A stretch of 64,000 nucleotides of DNA, taken from Candidatus Chlorohelix allophototropha (GTDB lineage: Bacteria > Chloroflexota > Chloroflexia > Chloroheliales > Chloroheliaceae). The notes under the pieces are model-generated. The model saw only the letters and a program-made list of their open reading frames with translations. It made no database searches and was not told the origin of the DNA. The stretch is from positions 1,116,001 to 1,180,000 of the forward strand of contig NZ_CP128399.1 of NCBI RefSeq assembly GCF_030389965.1, read 5' to 3'. Of this stretch, positions 52,212 through 61,591 are shown piece after piece; position 1 is the stretch's first letter, and each line of letters begins with the position of its first letter. A program made the translations under genes and the position numbers.

Positions 52212-53071
52212 AGTTCGTCAGATTCTGGTTCTTCTAGGTATTCCTCGCTCATATCTATTTCTTCTTCGTTATCTTCAGTATCGCGGTCGTCACTATCGCT
52301 GTCGTCAAACATTTCATCTTCATCCTCGAAGCCATATCGAAGTACCGAGTCCTTGATGTAAGCTCGATAACCCACTCCACCATGTCGTGCGGGGAAACTC
52401 AGCCGCCCGCGCTGGTTGGGGTGTTGGAAAACTTCGCGGATAATAATGGTTAATTGCTTGTCGGTTACGCTGGTGACAGCAGCAGAATAACGATTGCCCC
52501 CTTCAATGAAGCGCACCAAGCGCAAAGCTAACTTAGGCTCGACTTGCCCTAGCATTTCACCTTCGGCATTTTTGACGTAGAGAGCCTGCTTTTTTGAATC
52601 CACTTCAAGATAAACCAAATCTCCGGCGGTCAATTTTGCAAGCACAACTGGTTTTCCCAGTTCACGTAGGGTAGTCAACCCGGTTTTCCCGGTTTCTTCG
52701 ATAAAGCTACTGGGGTCGGCTGCCGAACGCCCACTATTATGCGCCGGTGCGGGAGTTTTGCCGTTCTTGGAAAGAGCCGCATTTTCCGCAATTGCCTGCG
52801 CTAATCGTTGCAGGTTTTTCTGGGCAATACTGTTACCTGGATCATTTTTTAAGGCTTTTTCGTAAGCTTCTTTAGCTTCACTGAAGCGTCGCAATTCAAG
52901 GCAGGCTTTGCCAAGACGGTTCAACGCCTCCGAGTCATCCGGGAATACACTCAACAGTTCTTGATTAACGTTTACTGCCTCTTCCCATTTTCCCTCACGG
53001 GCAAGGCGAATAGCCAGTTCGGTTTTCTGTCGTTTAATTCGGTGTTTATCTTCAGGTTGGTACTGGGTCAA
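52208..53071 (-). CDS. TPR protein with acidic C-terminus
   Basis: 287 residues, cytoplasmic. Two to three TPR units lie at about 15-90 (IRLAREGKWEEAVNVNQELL, ALNRLGKACLELRRFSEAKEAYEKALKNDP). A Pro/Ala/Ser linker is followed by a beta-rich domain (about 140-225). The tail of about 50 residues is highly acidic (EDEDEMFDDSDSDDRD). Nothing catalytic is seen. The acidic tail may bind basic proteins or RNA-associated factors; it starts 17 nt downstream of miaB, suggesting co-transcription with this tRNA-modification gene. Confidence 0.8.
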   Translation of the reverse strand: MTQYQPEDKHRIKRQKTELAIRLAREGKWEEAVNVNQELLSVFPDDSEALNRLGKACLELRRFSEAKEAYEKALKNDPGNSIAQKNLQRLAQAIAENAALSKNGKTPAPAHNSGRSAADPSSFIEETGKTGLTTLRELGKPVVLAKLTAGDLVYLEVDSKKQALYVKNAEGEMLGQVEPKLALRLVRFIEGGNRYSAAVTSVTDKQLTIIIREVFQHPNQRGRLSFPARHGGVGYRAYIKDSVLRYGFEDEDEMFDDSDSDDRDTEDNEEEIDMSEEYLEEPESDEL

Positions 53072-53088
53072 TTCTGTTCCCCTGTCTA

Positions 53089-54486
53089 TTAATTACGCGC
53101 CATTGTCAGCGGAATCAAGCGTTTACCTGCGACCGGTTCCACCTCGCAAACTTCTGTTTCCACTTGAGTTTGCTCGATGATGGTCGGCGTACCTGCTACA
53201 TGCCCGACCAGTGACCAGGCGCCTGCCTTTTCAATAACCACATCTACCAGTTTTCCATGCCAATCAAAGCCCTCATATTCAGGCAAAGACGGGTTATCAA
53301 AGAAAACCGGCTTGTTATTGCGAGTGCGACCATGCCAGCGTCCCTTTTCCATCCGCTCTACCAAAATTTCTTGAGTTGTGCCGACTAGCGCACGAGAATA
53401 CTCTAATGCTATCTTTTCTTGTATCTGTTCTACTGCCTGTAATCTCTCGCGTTTTACCTCTATTGGCACATTATCTTCCATTTGTTCGGCTGAAACCGTG
53501 CCGGGACGCGGAGAGTAAGCCGCTACATGTACCTCGTTAAATTTCATTCGTTCCAGAAGCTGATAAGTATCTAAAAACTGCTGTTCGGTTTCACCCGGAA
53601 AGCCCACAATTATATCGGTGGAGATTGATAAATTTGGAACAGTTTTGCGAATAGTATCAGCGAGTTTTTCGTAAAAAGCTACGGTATAAGGACGTTTCAT
53701 CGCTTTCAGAATCTGATCATCCCCGTGTTGGATGGGCAAGCTGAAGTATTCGCATACTTTGGGCAAATCCGCAACCGCCTTAATCATCTTGTAGCTCATC
53801 ATTTTGGGATGGCTAGTCAGAAAACGAATACGCCATAGCCCTTCAATTTCGTTTACCGCCTGTAAAAGATCGGCAAGGTCTGGACGAGTAGGCAAATCGT
53901 GACCGTAGGCATCTACAGTTTGCCCTAGTAAGGTGACTTCGCGTACACCGCGCCGCACATAGCCTTTAATTTCCTCAACAATTTCTTCAACCGGGCGACT
54001 CTGCTCCTGACCACGCCGCAGCGGTACAATGCAATAGCTACAGGTGTAATTGCAGCCATAAATCACCGAAACAAAAGCGGTAACTCCGATTTTATTCTTG
54101 ATACTGGCTCCAGCTTGGGGCTGTTCGATACGATCCGGCAAAAGCTCCACCAACCGTTGGGGATCAAGCGTATCAAACAGTAGGTCGATAACCGGGAAAC
54201 GTTTATATAATGCTGCTTTACCGGCTTCTTCTCGCGGCACCATACAGCCCGTCATTGCTATCAACAGGTTCCGATTTTGGCGTTTAAATGATACCAGTTG
54301 CCCAAGTTTTCCTGCTGCGCTATCTTCGGCTCTTTGGCGCACGCTGCAAGTGTTGACAACTACAACATCTGCTTCACCAAGTTCATCTGTAAAGGTGTAA
54401 CCGGTTTGTTCCAACGCGCTACCGATGCGGATAGAGTCGGCAACGTTCATTTGGCAACCGATAGTATGTATATGATACTGCTTCAT
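53089..54486 (-). CDS. miaB: tRNA-2-methylthio-N6-dimethylallyladenosine synthase
   Basis: 465 residues. Three domains are seen: the UPF0004 N-terminal domain with GCQMNVADS, NTCSVRQRAEDSA and MTGCMVPR (three cluster-binding Cys), the radical SAM domain with YGCNYTCSYCIVPLRRG (CxxxCxxC), and a C-terminal TRAM domain. It adds the 2-methylthio group to i6A37 of tRNAs using SAM and two [4Fe-4S] clusters. Other MTTases (MtaB, RimO) differ at the SCSYCIVP block, and the VRQRAE motif fits MiaB. Confidence 0.94.
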   Translation of the reverse strand: MKQYHIHTIGCQMNVADSIRIGSALEQTGYTFTDELGEADVVVVNTCSVRQRAEDSAAGKLGQLVSFKRQNRNLLIAMTGCMVPREEAGKAALYKRFPVIDLLFDTLDPQRLVELLPDRIEQPQAGASIKNKIGVTAFVSVIYGCNYTCSYCIVPLRRGQEQSRPVEEIVEEIKGYVRRGVREVTLLGQTVDAYGHDLPTRPDLADLLQAVNEIEGLWRIRFLTSHPKMMSYKMIKAVADLPKVCEYFSLPIQHGDDQILKAMKRPYTVAFYEKLADTIRKTVPNLSISTDIIVGFPGETEQQFLDTYQLLERMKFNEVHVAAYSPRPGTVSAEQMEDNVPIEVKRERLQAVEQIQEKIALEYSRALVGTTQEILVERMEKGRWHGRTRNNKPVFFDNPSLPEYEGFDWHGKLVDVVIEKAGAWSLVGHVAGTPTIIEQTQVETEVCEVEPVAGKRLIPLTMARN

Positions 54487-54822
54487 TAAATCTTTCTTCT
54501 ATAATTTATAGTGGGGAAAACCCCTAACTCCCACCTTAAAAATCGCGCGTATTATACAGTCAATTGTTATAGTTTACAAGTGTTACAAGCGATAAAATCA
54601 CTACTATATAGTAACCGGATTTTTACATATAACTCGCCAGCTAGTGTTATATCTAAATTCAAGCCCATTTCTGGTTATAACAGATAGATTTAACTGCCTG
54701 CTTATTCGGAGATACTCCAATCGACCTATTGTACCTGATAAAGAACTTTGATAGGATAGAAAAAGGTTTTAGAAATTATGTATATATTTGTGAGCGCTAT
54801 TCGTTGAATAGGTTTCAGGAAA

Positions 54823-54963
54823 ATGTGGGCAAGACCAAGCAAATTGTATAGCAAGGATGGTTTGAGCGTTAAAGGCTTTATTTTCGCCCTGTCCATGCCG
54901 TACTATGCCCATTTTTCGGTGGCGCTTGTGCGTGAATTACAGGGCTTAAAAGCGATGAATTAA
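54823..54963 (+). CDS. Possible 46-residue small protein
   Basis: ATG 54823 to TAA 54961-54963 encodes 46 residues (MWARPSKLYSKDG...FALSMPYYAHFSVALV...LKAMN) in a 626-nt gap otherwise without genes. A terminator follows 23 nt later. The upstream ribosome binding site is poor (AGGA too near). It could be a small gene, a small RNA or the remnant of a lost gene. The rest of the gap (54487-54822 and 55030-55112) shows nothing recognisable. Confidence 0.35.
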   Translation: MWARPSKLYSKDGLSVKGFIFALSMPYYAHFSVALVRELQGLKAMN

Positions 54964-54986
54964 CCGCACATTAGCGAAATCTCTCG

Positions 54987-55029
54987 AAAACGTCGTGGGC
55001 TGGTTGGCAGGCTCGCGGCGTTTTTGTTT
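54987..55029 (+). terminator. Terminator before the ABC-F gene
   Basis: AAAACGTCG (54987-54995) pairs with CGGCGTTTT (55016-55024) with one wobble, continuing to TTTTTGTTTT. It implies that something upstream, such as the 46-codon ORF or a small RNA, is transcribed on the plus strand. Confidence 0.75.
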
Positions 55030-55112
55030 TAATTGATGACATTGCCTTTACGCCTGCCCTAGCTCACCTACATAGATTTCATTAGAGTTCTGTAATATGG
55101 AGGTTTTAGAAA

Positions 55113-56774
55113 ATGTTGATCGCTCGACTTGAACAGGCAGGCTTGAGCTATGGTACTCGCATAATTTTTGAGCAGCTTAGCCTGAGCTTGAACGATGGTG
55201 AGAAAATCGGTTTGATCGGTCAAAATGGGACAGGCAAATCGAGCTTGTTAAAGGTACTGGCAGGGGTTGAGGGTTTGAACAAAGGTGAGCGAATCTTGCG
55301 AAAGGGTGTTAAGGTTGCTTATCTACCACAGGAATTTAACGGCGAAGATCAGACTAGTGCGCTTGAGGAAGTTTTAAAAGGAAAACCCGAAATACAGGCG
55401 CTTGAACAAGCTTTGGAGAAAATCGAGGCGGAACTTGCCAAACCGGAAAATGCCGCAGATATGCAGCATTTTGGCGAGTTATTGGAACGACAGGCTGAGC
55501 TACTTGAAAAGCATGAAGAAATTGGCGGTCCTCGTTTGTTGAATGAAGCGCGGGGTTTTCTGGAGCAATTGGGTTTGCCAGCCGACATGCACCAATATCC
55601 CGTATCGCTGCTCAGTGGTGGTCAGCGCAAAATGGTGGGCTTGGCGCGCTGCCTCGTCAGCCAACCTGATTTGCTTTTGCTGGATGAGCCGGATAATCAC
55701 CTTGATTTGGAGGGTAAGGCGCGACTGGAAGAAGTTATTCAGGACTTTCCCGGTGCGCTGATTCTGATTTCACACGACCGTTATTTGCTGGACGATACCA
55801 TTGAGGAGATTGCCGAGCTTGAGAATGGCGTTCTAACGCTCTATCAGGGCAATTATTCCAGTTATACTGTTCAACGCGAGTTGACCCTTTTAAAGCAACA
55901 ACAGGACTATGTTTCTCAGCAAAAAGAAATCAAGCAACTGGAAGAGGCAATTACACGCTTTAAGCTATGGGCAAGCATAGTGGTAAATGAGCGCCATATT
56001 AAGCAAGCCCGTAACAAGCAACGCCAGATTGACCGAATGGATAAAATAGAACGTCCGGTGTTAGAGCGGCGCAAAATCGGTTTGAAATTCAAATCGGCTG
56101 AGCGGGGAGGTCAGAAGGTGCTGGAGGCGCGTCACCTTGCCAAAGCGTTTGATGACAATCTGGTTTTGCTTGATGTGGACTTTACCTTGCGTCGCGGTGA
56201 GCGGGTAGGTTTGGTTGGCAAAAACGGCACAGGTAAATCAGTGCTGTTTCGCCTGTTACTTGGTTTGCAGGAAGCTACCGAAGGCGAAATCTGGGTTGGT
56301 CCCTCAATTCGGCTTGGCTACTATTCGCAACAGCATGAAACGCTTGATCAATCAATTACACCGCTTCAACTCATCCGAAATTTGCGCCCACTCCGGGAAA
56401 ATGAAGCTATTAGCGTACTTGGCAGATTTCTTTTTACTTTCCGGCAGGCGCAAGAACCAATTTCCAAGCTGAGCGGTGGTGAAAAAAGCCGTTTACAATT
56501 GGCGAGCTTGATGCTCAGCGGGGTCAATTGTTTGTTACTGGATGAACCCACCAATCATTTGGATATTACCTCAACCGAAGTTTTGGAAGAGGCTTTGAAT
56601 AACTTTGATGGCACAATGCTGACTATTTCGCACGATCGCTACTTTCTAGACCGTAGCTGTAGCCGGATTCTTGAATTAGAAGAGGGTATGGTGCTGGATT
56701 ATCCGGGTGGCTACAGCTATTATACCGAGCAGAAGCGTAAGATTATTCAGCCCTCCATAACGGCTAAAAGGTAA
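55113..56774 (+). CDS. ABC-F family ATPase (ribosome-associated type)
   Basis: 553 residues, no TM. Two ABC domains are fused: the first with GQNGTGKSSLLK, LSGGQRKMVGLARCL and LLLLDEPDNHLDL, the second with GKNGTGKSVLFR, LSGGEKSRLQLASL and LLLDEPTNHLDI. Between them is a charged helical linker (about 245-305, KQQQDYVSQQKEIKQLEEA) of the P-site tRNA-interaction-motif kind. ABC-F proteins act on the ribosome, as translation factors or antibiotic-protection proteins. The DEPDNHLD in the first domain is a slight variant of DEPTNHLD. The exact subfamily (Uup, YbiT or an ARE type) is open. GGAGG before the ATG. Confidence 0.93.
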   Translation: MLIARLEQAGLSYGTRIIFEQLSLSLNDGEKIGLIGQNGTGKSSLLKVLAGVEGLNKGERILRKGVKVAYLPQEFNGEDQTSALEEVLKGKPEIQALEQALEKIEAELAKPENAADMQHFGELLERQAELLEKHEEIGGPRLLNEARGFLEQLGLPADMHQYPVSLLSGGQRKMVGLARCLVSQPDLLLLDEPDNHLDLEGKARLEEVIQDFPGALILISHDRYLLDDTIEEIAELENGVLTLYQGNYSSYTVQRELTLLKQQQDYVSQQKEIKQLEEAITRFKLWASIVVNERHIKQARNKQRQIDRMDKIERPVLERRKIGLKFKSAERGGQKVLEARHLAKAFDDNLVLLDVDFTLRRGERVGLVGKNGTGKSVLFRLLLGLQEATEGEIWVGPSIRLGYYSQQHETLDQSITPLQLIRNLRPLRENEAISVLGRFLFTFRQAQEPISKLSGGEKSRLQLASLMLSGVNCLLLDEPTNHLDITSTEVLEEALNNFDGTMLTISHDRYFLDRSCSRILELEEGMVLDYPGGYSYYTEQKRKIIQPSITAKR

Positions 56775-56784
56775 GGATACCAGT

Positions 56785-56988
56785 TTGGAGAATACTCTTT
56801 TTGAGGCAAGCGGCTCACCACCCTATCATAGCAAGTACAATGCGGTGGAAAGGTGCTGGGGTATTCTAGAACAGCACTGGAATCGCGACATCCTGGACTG
56901 TCTGGAAACAGTGAAAAGATTTGCACAGAGTATGGCTTGGAAGGGCAAGTTTCCAGATATTGACAAGCTGTATCAAGCGTGGAGTTAA
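56785..56988 (+). pseudogene. Transposase fragment, ISAzo13-like
   Basis: An open stretch of 67 codons starts 10 nt after the ABC-F stop. PPYHSKYNAVERCWGILEQHWN followed by a TV...MAWKGK segment is characteristic of the C-terminal part of ISAzo13-type transposases (PPYHSKYNPIE.CWG). The N-terminal DDE core is missing and the end is also cut. No terminal inverted repeats were found. It is a decayed insertion remnant. Confidence 0.7.
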
Positions 56989-57014
56989 GCTTTCCAGGGA
57001 AGCTATGGCTACAG

Positions 57015-57251
57015 TGGAATGTTCATCGTGAATGTCAGTTGGAAGCCAATGGGGTAACCGAATTTAATGATCCGCGTAGAGAGTCGTTAAAAAGCGGTAT
57101 TAAGGATTGGATTCTCCTTTTACAAATCAATTCAGATGCTGTTCCAGATACCGAGTGGGGGGATACCGGACGTATTTATTACTTTATCCGGAAACAAGAT
57201 TTGGAAAAGTTAGATTTTAATAAAGTATGGTTAATCATGCAGTGTACATAG
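57015..57251 (+). pseudogene. DUF1963 (YwqG-like) C-terminal fragment
   Basis: The frame reads HRECQLEANGVTEFNDPRR, then DWILLLQINSD, WGDTGRIYYFIRKQDLEKLDFNKVWLIMQC. This is the C-terminal third of DUF1963 proteins (LLLQIDSD...WGDAGR.YF.I...DL...F..VW...QC). The N-terminal two thirds are absent and a transposase fragment adjoins it, so the gene was broken by insertion or deletion. The 300 nt after it show no convincing gene. Confidence 0.65.
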
Positions 57252-57560
57252 GAAACCGTCCCAAACCCGAGGTCGGAATCCAGTGCTGGCAAATTCCCAT
57301 CAAATATGCTCTAAAAAGCGATGTTCAAAATTTCCTACTCGTAAAGTTTATGAAAATATCAAAATTAGGCTCAAATTCCTTTTTCTACGTTTCTCGTGGA
57401 AAGCACACTGCGCTTATTGGGGTAACTATTTCTTTGGCTCACAGTCCTAACCTTGCTCCCTTTCATGCCGTTGCTTAACCTGCCAGTATGGGGTCACAGG
57501 AATGTTCACTAACCGCTACTACCTTTTATCGTGGGCAAGGAGGTGAATTGTTACTTATAA

Positions 57561-57592
57561 AAGCAAAAGAGACGTGGTTTCCCACGCCTCTT
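57561..57592 (-). terminator. Terminator of the cold-shock gene
   Basis: On the minus strand AAGAGGCGTGGG and CCACGTCTCTT form a stem with an AAA loop (57567-57592), followed by TTGCTTTT. A second hairpin, CCATAT/ATATGG, lies at 57593-57608. Confidence 0.75.
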
Positions 57593-57660
57593 GCCATATT
57601 TAATATGGAATGTTCTTAAAATCCCGCATGTGTTTTGAACGCCAGTCTAGCTAGCACGAA

Positions 57661-57885
57661 TTAGGTTAACTGGGTCTGTCTCGAGGGAAGTGATACACTA
57701 ACCGCCTGAGGACCTTTGCCGGAGTTCTCAATATCAAACTCGACTTCTTGACCCTCGGTTAAGGTCTTAAACCCTTCCATCTGAATCGCGGAGAAGTGAA
57801 CAAACACATCTTCGAGGCCGGGGCGCTCAATAAAACCGTAACCCTTGGCATCATTAAACCATTTAACCTTACCTGTTGTTCTCAC
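57661..57885 (-). CDS. CspA-family cold-shock protein
   Basis: 74 residues, a single cold-shock domain. [18 protein letters not shown] holds RNP1 and DVFVHFSAI is RNP2. GGGAGGAAG lies 8 nt before the ATG. It binds single-stranded nucleic acid and melts RNA structure. The 5' leader appears long (the next gene upstream, on the other strand, begins 439 nt away), as usual for csp genes regulated at the mRNA level. Confidence 0.95.
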   Translation of the reverse strand: MRTTGKVKWFNDAKGYGFIERPGLEDVFVHFSAIQMEGFKTLTEGQEVEFDIENSGKGPQAVSVSLPSRQTQLT

Positions 57886-58324
57886 CGGAGACTTCCTCCC
57901 TTTCTTACATCTGTGTACTACGTGCTAGATCTGGTAAAGCACGATCGGGTACAGCAACTACTATTAACGCATAGATGCTCACACCAGGGGCTAAAGATAC
58001 ACCTTGTCAAGTTTTCAGGCAAACAAAAACCAGTACCGACCTCGTTTTCGCATTAATACTGCCAACGATAATGGAGGAAAGATGTAATGGATTCTTGTGG
58101 TTTGTAAACTTGCAGACGTGGTAGCCTTTAAGGTGTTACCTTAACTCATAGCTCATGCATCTATATAAGATATTATCATATTTTGAGTTCGATTGTCAAA
58201 TTTTTATCAAACTTATTTTAAACATGTATAATATTTTACTTTTGTTCATCTTTATTTACCTATATTTAAGTTAGTATATAATTATTGCTAAAGTTTTCAG
58301 TTTTTTAGGCAGAAAGGAAATAAA
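57886..58324. other. Divergent region between csp and an aldo/keto reductase
   Basis: 439 nt. For the plus strand, TTATCA (58204-58209), 17 nt and TATAAT (58227-58232) may be the promoter of the aldo/keto reductase. The minus-strand leader of csp lies in the left half. No gene or known RNA family was seen. Confidence 0.45.
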
Positions 58325-59284
58325 ATGAAGTATCGAAATCTGGGACGCACCGGATTAAAAGTTTCGGCTTTATGTCTTGGCACGATGCAATGGGGCTGGA
58401 CAACCGACGAGAAAAGCGCATTTGAAGTTATGGACGCTTTTGTGGAAGCAGACGGTAATTTCATCGATACCGCCGATGTTTATTCCAAATGGGCAGAGGG
58501 TAATCCCGGTGGGGTGGCAGAAGAAGTTATCGGGCGATGGCTGCAAGAGCGTGGTAATCGCTCACAAATCATCCTTGCTACCAAACTGCGGCATCCTATG
58601 GGTAGCAGTCCCAACGATGAGGGGCTTTCTCGGAAACATATAATCGACGCGATTGAGGCTTCCTTGCGCCGCCTTCAAACCGACTATATCGATCTTTACC
58701 AAGCGCATGCATCCGATGAAAATACCCCAATTGATGAAACCTTACGGGCTTTTGACGATTTGCAACGTGATGGCAAAATTCGCTATCTCGGTGCATCAAA
58801 TTACAAAGCGTGGGAACTGATGGAGGCGTTATGGAGCGCCGATAAAAATAATACCATCCGGTACGACACGCTTCAGCCTAAATACAACCTAATTACGCGC
58901 GCTGAATACGAGCGTGAGCTAAAAGCGGTCTGTGAAAAATTTGGTGTTGGAGTAATCCCCTACAGCCCCTTAGCAGCAGGCTTCCTGACGGGCAAATATC
59001 AGCGCGACAACATGCCGGATAGCAAACGCCTTTCCAGTGTAGCAAACCAATTCGCTACCGAACAGGGCTGGAAAATCCTAAATGAAGTGCTGAAAATAGC
59101 CGACGAAACCTCCAGCAACCCTTCGGCAGTTTCGCTGGCATGGCTGTTAGCTCAACCTGCCATCACCTCGCCGATTATCGGAGCAAACTCGGTTGCCCAA
59201 CTGAAAAGCTCGCTGGCAGCCCCTGAGATAAGGCTCAGCGAGGAACAAATCAAGCGACTCGACTCAGTTTCCAGTTGGCTATAG
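58325..59284 (+). CDS. Aldo/keto reductase
   Basis: 319 residues, (alpha/beta)8 barrel. [24 protein letters not shown] is the typical start. The catalytic tetrad is Asp49 and Tyr54 in [11 protein letters not shown], Lys in LATKLRHP, and His in [16 protein letters not shown] is bound through [15 protein letters not shown] and [19 protein letters not shown] serves as the ribosome binding site. Of the YajO/YhdN group that reduces aldehydes; the substrate is unknown. Single gene with its own terminator. Confidence 0.94.
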   Translation: MKYRNLGRTGLKVSALCLGTMQWGWTTDEKSAFEVMDAFVEADGNFIDTADVYSKWAEGNPGGVAEEVIGRWLQERGNRSQIILATKLRHPMGSSPNDEGLSRKHIIDAIEASLRRLQTDYIDLYQAHASDENTPIDETLRAFDDLQRDGKIRYLGASNYKAWELMEALWSADKNNTIRYDTLQPKYNLITRAEYERELKAVCEKFGVGVIPYSPLAAGFLTGKYQRDNMPDSKRLSSVANQFATEQGWKILNEVLKIADETSSNPSAVSLAWLLAQPAITSPIIGANSVAQLKSSLAAPEIRLSEEQIKRLDSVSSWL

Positions 59285-59301
59285 TTCCACAAAATAATCC
59301 T

Positions 59302-59336
59302 AAAGGGATGGCACGTTTATGCCATCCTTTTTTCTA
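59302..59336 (+). terminator. Terminator of the aldo/keto reductase gene
   Basis: AAAGGGATGGCA (59302-59313) pairs with TGCCATCCTTT (59320-59330) and the run of T continues to 59333. Confidence 0.88.
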
Positions 59337-59491
59337 TTTTGGTTCTAAAACCCCTTTTAAGATTTGATATTATTTGTTATTATGTAAATACAAGGAATAT
59401 TATGTCGAGTTTTAGGCTGCACAGAATTCAGATAATTGCTCGCAGTTTTTTTAATCAAGGGATTAACACATAATTGTAAGGACGTAACGAC

Positions 59492-61492
59492 ATGAAGGTT
59501 TCAAGGCTCACCCCCCTTTTGCTGGTTGCGCTTATTGCAGTAGCAAGTTTGTTGCTAGTTATCAGCGGCTCAACTGCTGGTGCTACATTGATTTCCTGCC
59601 CTTTCGCCGTCAATACTAGTGACAGTACTCAAGTTGCTCAGCGCGCTTTAGGACTAAGCCAATGGAACGATGCACGTACCAAGCTGAATATAGGAAATGG
59701 CGGTACACAGGTCAGACCGGTAACTGAAAGTTCCACTACTTTATTTAGTGCTGATGTACTGGCACATGCTATATATATATATGCGGTCAGCGATAACAGC
59801 GCTAACGACCCTTTAACTGAAAATGTTGCCACTGGTTGTAGCACATCGCAGGGCGTACTAGGGGCATTATGGGGCGTAAGCCGCCCTGGTCAACCTTGGC
59901 TGGGCACTACAAACAACTTTTCTAGCATGGATCAGGGAATCAATGCCTTACTGAACAGTGTATTTGATCGCCTTTATGTGTTAAACCCTCGCTTGGGTGG
60001 AGTTGGTTTGGGTATATCCAATATTGGCTCCAATGATGCTAAATTTGTCGTTCTTGCGAAGGGTGGTGCTGCCATGATCGACGACACACCTCCAGCACCA
60101 ATATTCCAGCCATTGGTATGGCCCGCCCGAAACCAGCAGTTTATACCTACAACGATGTCTCAAGGCGAATATCCACCCAGTAATATTACAAATCTCGGCA
60201 TAGCCTATCCAGCCGGTTATCCTGTTACAGTTATTTTTGACCCAACCGACACTGTAAGTATTACTAGTGCTACGATTACACCTGCGGGTGGTAGCGCCCT
60301 TGCAGTTACTCGAATTAATCCCAAATCAAGTTCCTATCCTTCGTCAGTAGTCTCTGATGCGTTGAATAACGCCCTTATACTTGTTCCTACCGCACCGTTA
60401 ATCGCAAACACCACTTATAATGTGTCAGTTAGCGGAACAACTAGCCTAGAAGGGTCTTTGAACCTTAGCTGGTCATTCACAACCGGCTCAACCGGAACGG
60501 GTGTGGCTACCACTGTGGCAGCTACTACCACTTCAGGAAGTGGTACAACACCCCTTGCAGACCGACAGCCACCTGTATTAATCCCATCTCAAACCCCGGT
60601 TGCCGTACCCACCCCAACACCGGGGATTCCGGCATATCCGCAGCCAAAACCGTTGCAGCCTGCTCCAGTTGGTGGCGGCTACTTCCCTCTTGTTGCTGCC
60701 GATGCCACTAACCCGCTCTTTTACCAACTTTGGCGCAGAGCAGACGACCCGGTATTCAACGGCAAGGCAGCGCGTTCATGGACATGGGGCGACCAACCTT
60801 ACGGATTCTCTATCTTGCTTGAACCATACGATGGGCAATTTCGTATCGTAAATTACCATGATAAAGCGCGTATGGAGGCAAACAACGCCGATGCTACCAG
60901 CACCTCCAACGGCTTGTTAGTACGCGAAATGATTTCCGGCTTGGCGCAAGTAGGCGATAACTCGTACATACCGCGTGTGCCTGCCCAAATCGCCATCGCA
61001 GGCGACCAAACCGAAACCAATATTAATGCGCCTACCTATTACAGTTTTTACAATATCGCTTCATTGAACAACGACAGACGCGCCCCTAACCAGACGGGAC
61101 AAAACGTAATTGCCACCATCTCTAAAGATGGCATTATCAATGTAAATCCCGGTGCGGCGGTGTACAACATCATAAACGTTTACTATGACAACAACCTCGG
61201 TCATAACATCCCGCAGGTCTTCTGGGATTTTATGAATCAGCAGGGAGTCATCAATCTGGGCGGTAGCTATCTGAACGGCACTGTTTCCGATTGGCTTTCC
61301 ACCTACGGCTTGCCGCTTACCGAACCATATTGGACACATGTTATTGTTGGTGGTGTTGATCGTGATGTACTGACTCAACTCTTTGAAAGGCGAGTCCTAA
61401 CCTTCACACCATCCAACGCTGACCCGTTCAAGGTCGAAATGGGCAACGTAGGGCGACATTATTACAAATGGCGCTACGGAAACGGTTACTAA
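59492..61492 (+). CDS. Large secreted protein, Ig-like region plus Chloroflexota-type C-terminal domain
   Basis: 666 residues. The signal peptide ends near STAGATLIS. Residues 35-200 form a domain with HAIYIYAV that may be a degenerate CAP/SCP fold. About 230-335 is an Ig-like (Big_5-type) domain (ILVPTAPLIANTTYNVSVSG). A Thr/Ser/Pro-rich linker (335-395) follows. The C-terminal part has YQLWRRADDPV, and WLSTYGLPLTEPYWTHVIVGGVDRDVLTQLFERRVLTFTP, ending VEMGNVGRHYYKWRYG, a domain widespread in Chloroflexota exported proteins. The role is unknown, probably surface recognition. Single gene with a strong terminator. Confidence 0.88.
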   Translation: MKVSRLTPLLLVALIAVASLLLVISGSTAGATLISCPFAVNTSDSTQVAQRALGLSQWNDARTKLNIGNGGTQVRPVTESSTTLFSADVLAHAIYIYAVSDNSANDPLTENVATGCSTSQGVLGALWGVSRPGQPWLGTTNNFSSMDQGINALLNSVFDRLYVLNPRLGGVGLGISNIGSNDAKFVVLAKGGAAMIDDTPPAPIFQPLVWPARNQQFIPTTMSQGEYPPSNITNLGIAYPAGYPVTVIFDPTDTVSITSATITPAGGSALAVTRINPKSSSYPSSVVSDALNNALILVPTAPLIANTTYNVSVSGTTSLEGSLNLSWSFTTGSTGTGVATTVAATTTSGSGTTPLADRQPPVLIPSQTPVAVPTPTPGIPAYPQPKPLQPAPVGGGYFPLVAADATNPLFYQLWRRADDPVFNGKAARSWTWGDQPYGFSILLEPYDGQFRIVNYHDKARMEANNADATSTSNGLLVREMISGLAQVGDNSYIPRVPAQIAIAGDQTETNINAPTYYSFYNIASLNNDRRAPNQTGQNVIATISKDGIINVNPGAAVYNIINVYYDNNLGHNIPQVFWDFMNQQGVINLGGSYLNGTVSDWLSTYGLPLTEPYWTHVIVGGVDRDVLTQLFERRVLTFTPSNADPFKVEMGNVGRHYYKWRYGNGY

Positions 61493-61506
61493 ACATTTAA
61501 AAGCGA

Positions 61507-61535
61507 AACCTCCCCGCATTTGGGGAGGTTTTTTA
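61507..61535 (+). terminator. Terminator of the large secreted protein gene
   Basis: AACCTCCCC (61507-61515), GCATTT loop, GGGGAGGTT (61522-61530) then TTTT. Perfect 9-bp stem. Confidence 0.92.
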
Positions 61536-61591
61536 TTGGACTTTGCGCTTCAGGCTAAATTTCTTACTACGCCCCTTGTCCTTTTGTTCTT

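Noticed and set aside
57227-57478. An 83-codon frame after the DUF1963 fragment
   Set aside because: No domain, no ribosome binding site and composition unlike coding sequence; it overlaps the end of the DUF1963 frame.
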